64,000 nucleotides of DNA. It comes from a virus. Below, one piece after another: positions 35,942 to 44,167 of this stretch. The stretch covers positions 1 to 64,000 of the IMG/VR virus record IMGVR_UViG_3300027743_000002; one strand, 5' to 3'. A model generated the notes under the pieces. It searched no databases. It was given only the letters and a program-made list of their open reading frames with translations, and had not been told where the DNA came from. The number at the start of each line of letters is the position of its first letter. Positions within the stretch are counted from its first letter, which is position 1. A program made the translations under genes and the position numbers.

Positions 35942-36433
35942 GTGTGTGCAATCATTGGGTTGAGCGATCAAAAACAGAAGTCGAACCAGACACAACAAAG
36001 CCAATCCACCGCGCAATACGGTTGGCAAGCACCTCCGACGACAGCCTCATTAGATAAACTCCGCAACGAAAAGTTTGAAATTGATCCAGGTCTTGCGGCT
36101 CAATACGGTCAGCAACGCCAAGCATTAGAATCTAGTTTTAACCAACCCACACGGGCATACCTGCCCAAGCAAGTAGAACAACAGCAACTACAATCCGGTC
36201 GAGAGCGATTAGGTCGTGACGAAGCCCAAGCCATGCGCGAGGGTCAGCATGACGTTAATCGACTTAATTACGGGCGTGATCTAGCTGTGGCGGGAATGGA
36301 AGCTCCAACCCTTACCCAAACAGGCAGTACCGGAAGTGGAACATCATCAGGCACTACAGTTCAAAGTGAGTCGCCGTGGAAGATAGGCGCACAAATCGCA
36401 GGACAAGCAGCACCAGCAATGGCTAGTCTTTAG
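35942..36433 (+). CDS. Gln-rich virion protein
   Basis: A 163-residue protein, rich in Gln, Ser, Thr and Gly with a helical middle, ending in a Gly/Ala hydrophobic segment. The start is uncertain: GTG 35942 or TTG 35960. No family is recognised. It lies between the sugar-modification genes and a second set of fibre genes. Confidence 0.4.
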   Translation: MCAIIGLSDQKQKSNQTQQSQSTAQYGWQAPPTTASLDKLRNEKFEIDPGLAAQYGQQRQALESSFNQPTRAYLPKQVEQQQLQSGRERLGRDEAQAMREGQHDVNRLNYGRDLAVAGMEAPTLTQTGSTGSGTSSGTTVQSESPWKIGAQIAGQAAPAMASL

Positions 36434-36443
36434 GAGACTCTTA

Positions 36444-36965
36444 ATGTCACCACCAATTAACAGCGCATACGCCAAGCAGCAATTCAAGACTGATAGCTAC
36501 ACGATCACCGTATCCGACGATATTATACGGTTCACACTTGCGGCTCCTGGTACTGCTACGTTGCCCTTTTCTCGCAACTGCTCGATAGTATCAGGGCAGA
36601 ACCAAAAGATTATTGCTAACGGTGATTCAGGTGGTAATGACCTGACAATCGCTGTGGGCGCAGGCGACACGCTCGTTGGGGAAACAACCTTGAGCGCGGG
36701 TGAGACAGCCTTTATTACTGGCGATGGAGTCTTGATCTGGAATTCCATTGGCGCATCGGGCGTCACGGGCAATTCTGGTTTCTCAGGGTACTCGGCGTTT
36801 TCGGGGTACTCAGGTAAGAGTGGATTTAGTGGTATCTCTGGATTCTCTGGCTTCAGCGGCATCAGTGGCGCGAGCGGCAAGAGCGGATTCAGCGGTTACA
36901 CCGGAATCTCTGGATTCAGCGGTTACTCAGGCACTAGCGGTAGGTCAGGCTATTCCAAAGCCTAA
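36444..36965 (+). CDS. collagen-like fibre protein, paralogue
   Basis: A 173-residue protein behind TAGGAGA. The N-terminal ~105 residues (INSAYAKQQFKTDSYT, SGQNQKII, GDTLVGE) are clearly paralogous to the genes at 27424 and 36984. The rest is Gly-Xaa-Ser triplets. There is no C-terminal head domain, so it may be a shaft segment or adaptor. Confidence 0.6.
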   Translation: MSPPINSAYAKQQFKTDSYTITVSDDIIRFTLAAPGTATLPFSRNCSIVSGQNQKIIANGDSGGNDLTIAVGAGDTLVGETTLSAGETAFITGDGVLIWNSIGASGVTGNSGFSGYSAFSGYSGKSGFSGISGFSGFSGISGASGKSGFSGYTGISGFSGYSGTSGRSGYSKA

Positions 36966-36983
36966 CTAGGAGAGATTAAAACA

Positions 36984-37502
36984 ATGGCTCCACCAATTAA
37001 TTCGATATACGCAAAGTATGTCACCAAGACAGATAACTATACGCTCACCTTCTCGGATGATGTGGCGACTTTTACCATTGCGACCGCAAAGACCGCCACG
37101 TTGCCGAAAGCGGGAACGTGTACGGTGATGTCGGGGCAGAACCAGAAGCAGATTATTAACTCTGCAAACTCCAGCGACACGCTCACGATAGCAGTGCAGA
37201 GCGGGGATACGTTGGTGGGTATCGGCTCACTGGCGGTAGGTCAGGAAACCATTGTTACGTCCAACGGCACGACTACATGGACAGGCTTTGGCGGCGGTGG
37301 TGCAGCAGGCACATCGGGCTATTCAGGGCCAAGTGGATTCAGCGGCTACAGTGGGCCTTCTGGTTACAGTGGCTACACAGGAGTCAGCGGCTTCTCCGGT
37401 TACACGGGAGTCAGCGGATTCTCTGGCTACAGTGGAGCGAGCGGATTTAGTGGCTACTCTGGATACTCTGGCAAGTCTGGATTCTCTGGATTCAGTGCGT
37501 AG
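36984..37502 (+). CDS. collagen-like fibre protein, paralogue
   Basis: A 172-residue protein behind AGGAGAG, a tandem paralogue of the preceding gene: same SxYAK opening, SGQNQKQI and GDTLVG segments, then about 60 residues of Gly-aromatic-Ser triplets. Adjacent duplication is evident. It is followed by a strong hairpin. Confidence 0.6.
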   Translation: MAPPINSIYAKYVTKTDNYTLTFSDDVATFTIATAKTATLPKAGTCTVMSGQNQKQIINSANSSDTLTIAVQSGDTLVGIGSLAVGQETIVTSNGTTTWTGFGGGGAAGTSGYSGPSGFSGYSGPSGYSGYTGVSGFSGYTGVSGFSGYSGASGFSGYSGYSGKSGFSGFSA

Positions 37503-37512
37503 AGCGGTGAAC

Positions 37513-37542
37513 GCGGGGTGGTTTCACACACTGCCACCCCGC
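37513..37542 (+). other. 9-bp intergenic hairpin
   Basis: GCGGGGTGG (37513-37521) pairs perfectly with CCACCCCGC (37534-37542). No T-run follows, so it may protect or process the fibre mRNA rather than end it. Confidence 0.5.
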
Positions 37543-37565
37543 ACTAATACTCGGAGGTCACTCCT

Positions 37566-37883
37566 ATGGCGACAAGCGCAGCTCCATTTGGTACAGCACT
37601 AGAGATAATTCGTTCCGTTACAACCACCACTATCATTACTGATGGGGCAACTAACCTTGTGACATCTCCGTCAGGCGGAGCGAAGACCGTCACGCTCCCA
37701 TCTATTGCCAACATGATTGCCAGTCAAAACCTGCTAATTTTTATTAACAACGCATCGGGTGGAGGCGGCAACATTACCGTGGCGGCAGCAGGGAGTGATG
37801 TCATCATCGGGCAAACAGCCGTAGCGGTAGCAACGGGCGTAACCTACAGACATGATGGCCGTTCGACTTGGTATTCCACATAA
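37566..37883 (+). CDS. small fibre-module protein without triplets
   Basis: A 105-residue protein behind GGAGG. It keeps a TVTLPSIANMIASQNLLIF, GSDVIIGQ-type layout similar to the N-terminal modules of the three collagen-like proteins but lacks the triplet repeat. Probably a related bead-like fibre module. Confidence 0.5.
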   Translation: MATSAAPFGTALEIIRSVTTTTIITDGATNLVTSPSGGAKTVTLPSIANMIASQNLLIFINNASGGGGNITVAAAGSDVIIGQTAVAVATGVTYRHDGRSTWYST

Positions 37884-37892
37884 GGCAACGAT

Positions 37893-38279
37893 ATGACCTC
37901 GACATCGCAGAAGTTTTTCAGCGAAGTTTGTTCATTAACAGAGCGCACGCCGACAAGCGTAGCGTCGTTGATGATTGCCGCAGGCTATGGCAGGGAGAAA
38001 GATGCAAACAACGACATCACGACCCAACCGTCATTAGATGGATTCATTGGTTCACAGTGTTTCATTATCCCGCAGACTGCAGGCATTTATATAGGCCACG
38101 ATCAGTATGTCTCGAACACGGCGTTGAGTGGGCCACCAAGAATGTATAAAGGGGTTCCCGTAGCAAGTGGCGATTCCTACAACGTGGTGAATCCTATGCG
38201 TGGGATAGTGGATGCGAATGCTATTTGGTTATTCTCGACCACGACGCAGGAAATTGGGATCGTCTTTGTGGCAACGTAA
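37893..38279 (+). CDS. small structural protein
   Basis: A 128-residue protein, Thr/Ala/Ile-rich, predicted beta. No family is recognised. It is the last gene before a clear intrinsic terminator, closing the second fibre block. Confidence 0.45.
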   Translation: MTSTSQKFFSEVCSLTERTPTSVASLMIAAGYGREKDANNDITTQPSLDGFIGSQCFIIPQTAGIYIGHDQYVSNTALSGPPRMYKGVPVASGDSYNVVNPMRGIVDANAIWLFSTTTQEIGIVFVAT

Positions 38280-38308
38280 TTTTCAAGGGCGCACAACAGC
38301 CCCATGAT

Positions 38309-38352
38309 GGCGCGGTATGCGGTCTTTCGTTCCGTGACCGCGCCTTTTAGTT
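38309..38352 (+). terminator. intrinsic terminator
   Basis: GGCGCGGT (38309-38316) pairs with ACCGCGCC (38337-38344), with further pairing inside. TTTT and a second T-rich run follow directly. It separates the fibre block from the spike gene at 38363. Confidence 0.75.
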
Positions 38353-38362
38353 TAATTAGCTC

Positions 38363-40729
38363 ATGTCACAGCAAATAATTGAAGCAATAAATACACCGAG
38401 TGTCTTTCAGTTTGAAGGCGACACTGCGGAGTTGCGGCTATATCCCACGCAGTCCTTCCTTACTTCAACAGGGCAAATGATGGGGCAAGGCTCTCCTTGG
38501 AATACCGAGAGTTGGTATCTACCTGTTACTTGTGATGTTCAACCTACGGGCATCCTCTACGTTCCTTCGTTTGAGATTCCCTCAACCACTGACGGACAAC
38601 CACGAACTTCTAAGTATGTCGCGGCGTTGTTTGATGAAGGCGGGGCGTACGTCGGGCCGTTCCCGTTGATGAACCCGAATGGGTTTGCCGTTCCCCCAAC
38701 GAGTCTGATGCCTTCCCCGACTTGGGGACAGTTACAGATTTACAACCGACTCCCGACCCTACTTTATCCACCACAGACATTTCCTACACGAGATGAGATG
38801 TACGCGGCGATTGCAGAAGCAATTAGCGATGAGTGGGTGCGTTCATCTGCAACAGTAGTCGGAGCAACGGCTTTAAGTGTCGATCCTACGTCTCCTGTCT
38901 TTCCCATTGCGTTAGGGATTAACGATCCGAGCTGGTTGGAGCTGTTAGCGACAATTCTCGGTGGCAGGGGGTTCTATTTTCTATCAAACTATGCGAGTCT
39001 AGCAGCGGCGGTGACAGACATTGGGGTAACGCGGGCCACCCTTCTTATTGACTCAGTGGCGGCAGTTGCTTTAAATCTCACTATCCCCGCAAACATTACA
39101 TTGTTCTTTACTAACGCGGGAGGAATACAACCTGCTAACAGCGTTACTGTAACGGTTCTTGGGTCAGTTACCGCGCCACCCTTCAAGATTTTCTATAATG
39201 CTCTCAGCGGGCAAGGCACAATCGCCTTTACCGCCAACAAGGTTTTGACTGATTTCTACCCTGAGTGGTGGGGAGCAGGGATTGGACTCGTGGCGGCGAC
39301 CAACGCAACAGCGATGAACGCCTGCCTAACCGCCATTGCTACTGGAATTAGTGGCACGATGCACCTTGCTACAGGCACTTACTCCTTTGACGCTACTCTG
39401 GTAGTTGGGTCAACCACGGGTGGAGGCGATGGTTTAGGCAGCTTTACCACCATAAATATAGCGGGTACGAGTGGGCTTGTTGGTACTAGCTTGTCGTGGG
39501 CAGGCGCAACCAATCTTCCGGTTATTAAGATAACGCGAGGACGTTTCAATCACTTCACTGATTTCCGTTTGACCAATGCTGGAGTAAGAGGTACGACAGT
39601 TGGTGTTCTGGAAACTGGCCCCGCTGTTTCGATGCAGACTCACGGCACTCATTATGAGCGAGTATCTATCAATGGATTTGGGAAGGGTATCGAATCGGGT
39701 GACGCGAGTTTCCCTGGGGGAACAGCCAGTGAGATGATGCTCGCGGAACGGGTTGAATTTGTTGATTGTACCTATGGTTGGTATGCAAGTTCAAACTTCA
39801 ATTCGCTTGGTTTTACTTTCATTAGTTGTGTTTTCCAAGGTTCTGATTACGGTATTTATACAACTACGGGCTACCAAGTCACGCTAACCAGTTGTGGGGG
39901 TGGACAAAACGACGTTGATATTCATGTTAGCGGCAATGGCAATGTCCTTAACGTGAATGGGTGGGATTCAGAGCAAAGTGTAGTGTTTCTAGAACTCGCT
40001 AACGACGCTACGGCTAGGATTAGTTCTGTAACATTGCGGAGCTACACGCAGACAACCGCTAACAGCACCGGCATTATCTACCCAGGGACAAGTTTTCTAT
40101 CTATTGATGGACTGTATCAAGGGCCGAACGGTACGAGTTCGGGATCGACCGGCCCACACTTAATCATTCTGCAAAACGCGCCTCCTAAATTAGTTCTAAA
40201 AGATATTTACACGACAGATGCTTATCCGTTCTTTCTAAACCCTGGAGACAGCGGTGGGGATGGAACCTATTACAGCGTAGAAAATTGTCGGGTAATAGAT
40301 AACACCAGCGCAGCGGTACTAAACACCATTAACTATGAACGTGGGCGCGTAGTTTGGCCTGGTAAGTTATCAAATGAAATATTGTTGCAATCCACAAAAA
40401 CGGTGGACATGAATACCGCAACGGCGACGACGCTATTCACTAATTCCACGGGCCGAACTTGCGTAATCACCAAAGTAATTGTTCGCAATGCTTCCACGTC
40501 ACTGACGACTGCGAGTTATTCCTTTGGTTGGAACTCGGCGGCGTTTGACGATGTGATTGCTAACGCTACTCACACCGAATTAACAGGTAGTACGCTACAA
40601 ACAATCTTGCTTCCCAAAGCTGGACAGAAGCTAGGGGCATCGGCGGGAACTTTCAAGGTGCTAATGAATACACTTCAGGGCGGAGCAGCAACCGCCACAA
40701 TGGATGTCTATGGATACTTCGCTTCATAG
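38363..40729 (+). CDS. beta-helix tail spike
   Basis: A 788-residue protein. About 150 N-terminal residues form a virion-attachment region. A pectate-lyase/Pgu1-type opening follows (FYPEWWGAG), and then repeated short strands with Asn, Gly and Thr, the pattern of a right-handed beta-helix. Such spikes bind and often depolymerise capsular or O-polysaccharide. The last ~110 residues (from about 675; RTCVITKVIVRNAS, THTELTG) form a distinct module shared with the protein at 43054. No signal peptide. Confidence 0.7.
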   Translation: MSQQIIEAINTPSVFQFEGDTAELRLYPTQSFLTSTGQMMGQGSPWNTESWYLPVTCDVQPTGILYVPSFEIPSTTDGQPRTSKYVAALFDEGGAYVGPFPLMNPNGFAVPPTSLMPSPTWGQLQIYNRLPTLLYPPQTFPTRDEMYAAIAEAISDEWVRSSATVVGATALSVDPTSPVFPIALGINDPSWLELLATILGGRGFYFLSNYASLAAAVTDIGVTRATLLIDSVAAVALNLTIPANITLFFTNAGGIQPANSVTVTVLGSVTAPPFKIFYNALSGQGTIAFTANKVLTDFYPEWWGAGIGLVAATNATAMNACLTAIATGISGTMHLATGTYSFDATLVVGSTTGGGDGLGSFTTINIAGTSGLVGTSLSWAGATNLPVIKITRGRFNHFTDFRLTNAGVRGTTVGVLETGPAVSMQTHGTHYERVSINGFGKGIESGDASFPGGTASEMMLAERVEFVDCTYGWYASSNFNSLGFTFISCVFQGSDYGIYTTTGYQVTLTSCGGGQNDVDIHVSGNGNVLNVNGWDSEQSVVFLELANDATARISSVTLRSYTQTTANSTGIIYPGTSFLSIDGLYQGPNGTSSGSTGPHLIILQNAPPKLVLKDIYTTDAYPFFLNPGDSGGDGTYYSVENCRVIDNTSAAVLNTINYERGRVVWPGKLSNEILLQSTKTVDMNTATATTLFTNSTGRTCVITKVIVRNASTSLTTASYSFGWNSAAFDDVIANATHTELTGSTLQTILLPKAGQKLGASAGTFKVLMNTLQGGAATATMDVYGYFAS

Positions 40730-40752
40730 GAATGACTCGGAGAATAACTGAA

Positions 40753-41853
40753 ATGAAAAAGTTCTTAGTGTTACTATTTGCGATCCTTACGAGCGTTTCC
40801 GCAAGTGCCCAAACGTCTGGTATCAACGCTAAACGTATTTTCTCCGGTACAGCAGTGCCAACGATGAACTGCTCACCTGGGCCGTCCTATCGAGATGTGT
40901 ATATTCGTACCACCACAAATGTTGTGTATCAATGTACGGCCGCACCTGCTACGTGGACTGCGGTAACAACAGGTGGCTCTCCAGGTACAGTCACGAGTGT
41001 TACAGGTACGGCGAATCAGATTGACGTGGCTACCGGAACGACCACGCCTGTCTTGTCGCTGCCTTCTGCGGTAACGATGCCTGGCACGCTGACGATGACA
41101 GGTCAGATTTTTAGCGGAGACGGAACTAATACTGCCCCTACTTTTGCCAATTCAGTACGAACAAATTCAGGTCTTAGAATTTCCACTTACTATCCGGTGC
41201 TCACCGTCAATGGCACGGACATAATGGGTATTTCCAACTCAGCCGGAGCAATTCTAAAAAGCGACCAACCGTTTGGGTGGTCAGACGTTGGTGGCGCATT
41301 AGCAGGGGGCGCAGCGGACACTAGAATAAGTAGAAACGCCGCAGGCATCGTGCAAGTTGGCACGACTGCCAACAACGCTTCTGGTTCTCTACTAGCTACT
41401 AACGCAACCTTTAGTGGGACGCTTACTAACTCAGGAATTGCGTCTGACGCGGCAACTACTAACAACACAGTCTGCACGACCACAACCACGAATGTCTTTA
41501 CGAAGGGCAGTGGAACTGCGGGTATTTGCCTCGGCACGTCAGGAGCTAAATTCAAGCAGAACATGTTGCCACTGAACATGGGACTGAATCAGGTCATGGA
41601 CTTACGCCCGATTAGCTACAACTACAAGTCGGGGTACGGTTACGATCCGAATAAGACCTACTATGGCTTCACTGCTGAATCAGTTGCTCCCGTGATTCCC
41701 AACCTTGCCCCTAAAGACGTGAATGGCGCACCGCAGAGCGTTGACCTTGTGGGCATGATTCCCGTTTTGGTTCACGCAATTCAAGAACAACAAGCACAGA
41801 TTACAGTCTTAAAACAGCAAGTAGAAACCTTAAAGCACAAACGTAAGCATTGA
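40753..41853 (+). CDS. secreted-type fibre protein with S74 chaperone domain
   Basis: Starts at ATG 40753 with GGAG 10 bases upstream; an upstream ATG at 40732 would bury the leader. The 366-residue protein has a Sec signal peptide (KKFLVLLFAILTSVSASAQ), a low-complexity beta fibre region, and a C-terminal peptidase S74/intramolecular-chaperone domain (KFKQNMLPLN, LDLRPISYNYK-like, YGFTAESV) with a final coiled coil. S74 domains trimerise and cleave themselves from phage fibres. A cleavable export signal on such a protein is unusual. Confidence 0.65.
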   Translation: MKKFLVLLFAILTSVSASAQTSGINAKRIFSGTAVPTMNCSPGPSYRDVYIRTTTNVVYQCTAAPATWTAVTTGGSPGTVTSVTGTANQIDVATGTTTPVLSLPSAVTMPGTLTMTGQIFSGDGTNTAPTFANSVRTNSGLRISTYYPVLTVNGTDIMGISNSAGAILKSDQPFGWSDVGGALAGGAADTRISRNAAGIVQVGTTANNASGSLLATNATFSGTLTNSGIASDAATTNNTVCTTTTTNVFTKGSGTAGICLGTSGAKFKQNMLPLNMGLNQVMDLRPISYNYKSGYGYDPNKTYYGFTAESVAPVIPNLAPKDVNGAPQSVDLVGMIPVLVHAIQEQQAQITVLKQQVETLKHKRKH

Positions 41854-41878
41854 CACCCTATAGGCGTAGGCGTAGCAT
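41850..41878 (+). promoter_or_regulatory. sigma70-type promoter with tandem operator-like repeat
   Basis: TTGACA (41850-41855), a 17-base spacer and TAGCAT (41873-41878). The spacer contains the tandem repeat AGGCGTAGGCGT. The predicted start is about 5 bases before the ATG of the ribbon-helix-helix gene, whose product class binds short tandem repeats. Confidence 0.55.
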
Positions 41879-41889
41879 GGTTGGCGAAA

Positions 41890-42060
41890 ATGTCCTATTC
41901 AAGTAAAACCATCTCGCTTCACGACGACACTTGGGCGGCTCTAGAGCGTCTTAAAAAAGAGTTCGGTTCGTATAACAAGGTTTTGAAGGTAGTGTTAGTG
42001 CTCTTTGAGACAGGTTCAAAGGTTAGCAAGCGAGACAAAAAGAAAGAGGAATTAAAATGA
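41890..42060 (+). CDS. ribbon-helix-helix DNA-binding protein (56 aa)
   Basis: ATG 41890 to TGA 42060, overlapping the next ATG. KTISLHDDTWAALERLKKEF followed by GSYNKVLKVVL matches the strand-helix-helix plan of MetJ/Arc/CopG repressors. The basic C-terminal tail adds DNA contacts. It heads the secreted-protein cassette directly under its own promoter, so autoregulation through the tandem repeat is likely. Confidence 0.65.
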   Translation: MSYSSKTISLHDDTWAALERLKKEFGSYNKVLKVVLVLFETGSKVSKRDKKKEELK

Positions 42061-42656
42061 AGGCTCTTTTGCTCGTACTCGCACTTGCTACTCCAATCTT
42101 TGCGCAAGAATCCAACGTCCACGTATCCGGCGTTATCGGAACGAACGCCAATCTTGGCTTTGCTAATCCGATGTATGGAGTCTCAGGTGGCGGAGACTTC
42201 CGCGTTAGTAATAAAGTAGTTCTCTCTGCTGATGGTTCTGTCCTACGGTTAAAGAAGAACGTAGGAGGCTCAGGCTACCAAGTTACCGCTAAGGAGACAG
42301 TAAGAGTCTACCTGACGAGAAAAGCCTTTGTGCAAGCCGCTACGCGTCAATGGAAGTATGACGTGCGAGACTTTGGCAAGTCAGGGATTGAGATAGGTGG
42401 CGGTGGTGGGTTCATGTGGGAAGGTGAGGATCAGGCGGGAGTCTTTGCAGTAAACTATCTTCACAATGTTTATGAGGTACAGCGACCGAGCGGGGTAGAT
42501 TCCAAGCAGCAGATTGTGGATGGAGAGTTGAGGTTCTATTTTAAGAAGCACATCTTTCTCTCTCCGCGAGTGGCGGTCTCAAGGTTCAAGTCGGGGGGCA
42601 CGAGCATGACGGGAGCAAGTTTTACGTTGCAGATTGGACTGTGGAAGAAGCTGTGA
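42057..42656 (+). CDS. outer-membrane beta-barrel-like protein
   Basis: A 199-residue protein with a clean Sec signal peptide (LLLVLALATPIFAQ). Alternating short amphipathic strands follow, including GGGFMWEGE and LRFYFKKHIFLSP, with a strand-like hydrophobic C-terminus (SFTLQIGLW). This is the layout of small outer-membrane barrels (OmpA/Lom class). Phages use such proteins for superinfection exclusion or lysogenic conversion. It follows the ribbon-helix-helix gene with an ATGA overlap. The barrel call is by pattern only. Confidence 0.5.
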   Translation: MKALLLVLALATPIFAQESNVHVSGVIGTNANLGFANPMYGVSGGGDFRVSNKVVLSADGSVLRLKKNVGGSGYQVTAKETVRVYLTRKAFVQAATRQWKYDVRDFGKSGIEIGGGGGFMWEGEDQAGVFAVNYLHNVYEVQRPSGVDSKQQIVDGELRFYFKKHIFLSPRVAVSRFKSGGTSMTGASFTLQIGLWKKL

Positions 42657-43054
42657 GAACACTTTTAATCTTCATCAGCATCATCCTCTTGTTAGGGGTT
42701 GGAGTTTATGCCCAACAACAAGGAACGCTCGTTTGGGACTCAAAAGGGGCGAACACCACGATTGCTGCCCCTGCAACGGGAACCTTTACGTTTCAGCTAC
42801 CTGCTAAGTCAGGGACGTTTGCGTTAGTATCAGATATTCCCGCCCCGCAGCCTCCGACTACACCTGCTCAGACGCAATACTTCGGCACCGTAACGCTGGT
42901 GAATGGCTCAGGGTCGGTAACTTTCGCCACGGCGATAAGTGGTTGTCGGGTTTCAGACCGTAGTGGAAACTCGGTGAAGTACGGGCCTACCGCTAATGCA
43001 ACCATTTGGCAATTCTCTGGTGTAGGGCCAACTATTGATTACGAATGTCGGTGA
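42653..43054 (+). CDS. secreted small beta protein
   Basis: Starts at GTG 42653, overlapping the preceding stop; 133 residues. A signal peptide (LLIFISIILLLGVGVYAQ) is followed by a WDSKGANTTIAAPATGTFTF-type beta region like small fibre modules. Function is unknown. Confidence 0.5.
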   Translation: MRTLLIFISIILLLGVGVYAQQQGTLVWDSKGANTTIAAPATGTFTFQLPAKSGTFALVSDIPAPQPPTTPAQTQYFGTVTLVNGSGSVTFATAISGCRVSDRSGNSVKYGPTANATIWQFSGVGPTIDYECR

Positions 43055-44160
43055 TGCAAATGAAGAAGCTAATTCTAGTTCTCGTACTTCTGTGTGCTTG
43101 CGTAGGGAGTGCTTATTCTCAGGCCAGAACTGCTAGTAATTATCAAACCGCCCCGTTTTCGCAACTAACATCTGACCTTCCTTCCGCCACCGTTCGTGTC
43201 TGTATTAACTGCCAAGCAAATGCGGCTACGGGTGTGTGTGAAAGTGGCGTGTACCAGATGGTTGCCACAAGACTAGATAACGCGTGGAAGTGTACGAAGT
43301 ACGATCCGAACGAGAACGGCGGTGGTATTTGGGGTTCAATTACGGGAACGCTCTCTAATCAAACCGACCTGCAAACCGCCTTAGACCTGAAGACGCCTAC
43401 ATCGCGCACTGTTTCCACGTCTAGTCCACTTGGGGGCGGTGGGGCTTTATCGGGCAATCTTACGCTAACTTGTGCTACGTGCGTCACCAGTGCTGCTAGC
43501 TTGACCTCTACGGCGTTAGTAACGGGAGCAGGAAGTCAGGGGTCACAGACTCCTGCGGCGACCACCACGCTCGATTCTAGTGGGAATATTTCAACGGCAG
43601 GTACGTTAGCGACGGGCGTTGGCGGGGCAGTGGCAGGAAATATCGGATTAGGCGAAGGTACGTCCACCTCAGTAGCGGCTGACACTGTGCAGTTACAGGG
43701 TGCGGCAGCAATTACGGGCTACAACGTAGTGCTCCCTGCCGCTGCGGGTGACGGACTAACTTTCAATACTAATTCATCCAATGTTGTCACACAGACCTTT
43801 GTAACCGCAGAAACAGTCTTAGCATCGGCGGCTAGTGTTGACCTGAATACCGCAACCGCTCAAACCTTATATACGTGCCCAACGGGTAAGACGTGTGTGA
43901 TTACTCGTGTTGTTGTTCGGGGTGCTTCTGCTTCCCTGTCCACGGTTAGTTTTTCGATTGGGTGGAATAGTGCGTCGTTCAATAACGTGGTGGCGGACGC
44001 TACTCATACGGAACTAACGGGTAACACCCTTTACACGATTCTTCCGGCCAAAGCGGGAGCAACTTTGGGCACTTCGACGGGCATCCTCAAGCTCTTGAAT
44101 AACGTCCAGCAAGGCGGGGCGGCGACCTGTACCGTGGACGTAATTGGTTGGTGGTTCTAA
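43054..44160 (+). CDS. secreted-type fibre protein sharing the spike C-module
   Basis: Starts at ATG 43054 in a TGATG overlap (or ATG 43060); 368 residues. It has a Sec signal peptide (KKLILVLVLLCACVGSAYSQ), a Thr/Ser/Gly/Ala-rich fibre region with SSPLGGGGALSG, and a ~110-residue C-terminal module (TCVITRVVVRGAS, THTELTG). This module is homologous to the end of the tail spike at 38363. The export signal conflicts with a cytoplasmically assembled tail fibre. Confidence 0.55.
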   Translation: MQMKKLILVLVLLCACVGSAYSQARTASNYQTAPFSQLTSDLPSATVRVCINCQANAATGVCESGVYQMVATRLDNAWKCTKYDPNENGGGIWGSITGTLSNQTDLQTALDLKTPTSRTVSTSSPLGGGGALSGNLTLTCATCVTSAASLTSTALVTGAGSQGSQTPAATTTLDSSGNISTAGTLATGVGGAVAGNIGLGEGTSTSVAADTVQLQGAAAITGYNVVLPAAAGDGLTFNTNSSNVVTQTFVTAETVLASAASVDLNTATAQTLYTCPTGKTCVITRVVVRGASASLSTVSFSIGWNSASFNNVVADATHTELTGNTLYTILPAKAGATLGTSTGILKLLNNVQQGGAATCTVDVIGWWF

Positions 44161-44167
44161 TTCCCCT

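Noticed and set aside
26860-37502. Diversity-generating retroelement acting on the fibre genes
   Set aside because: No reverse transcriptase and no template/variable repeat pair were found. The repeats are in-frame protein triplets.
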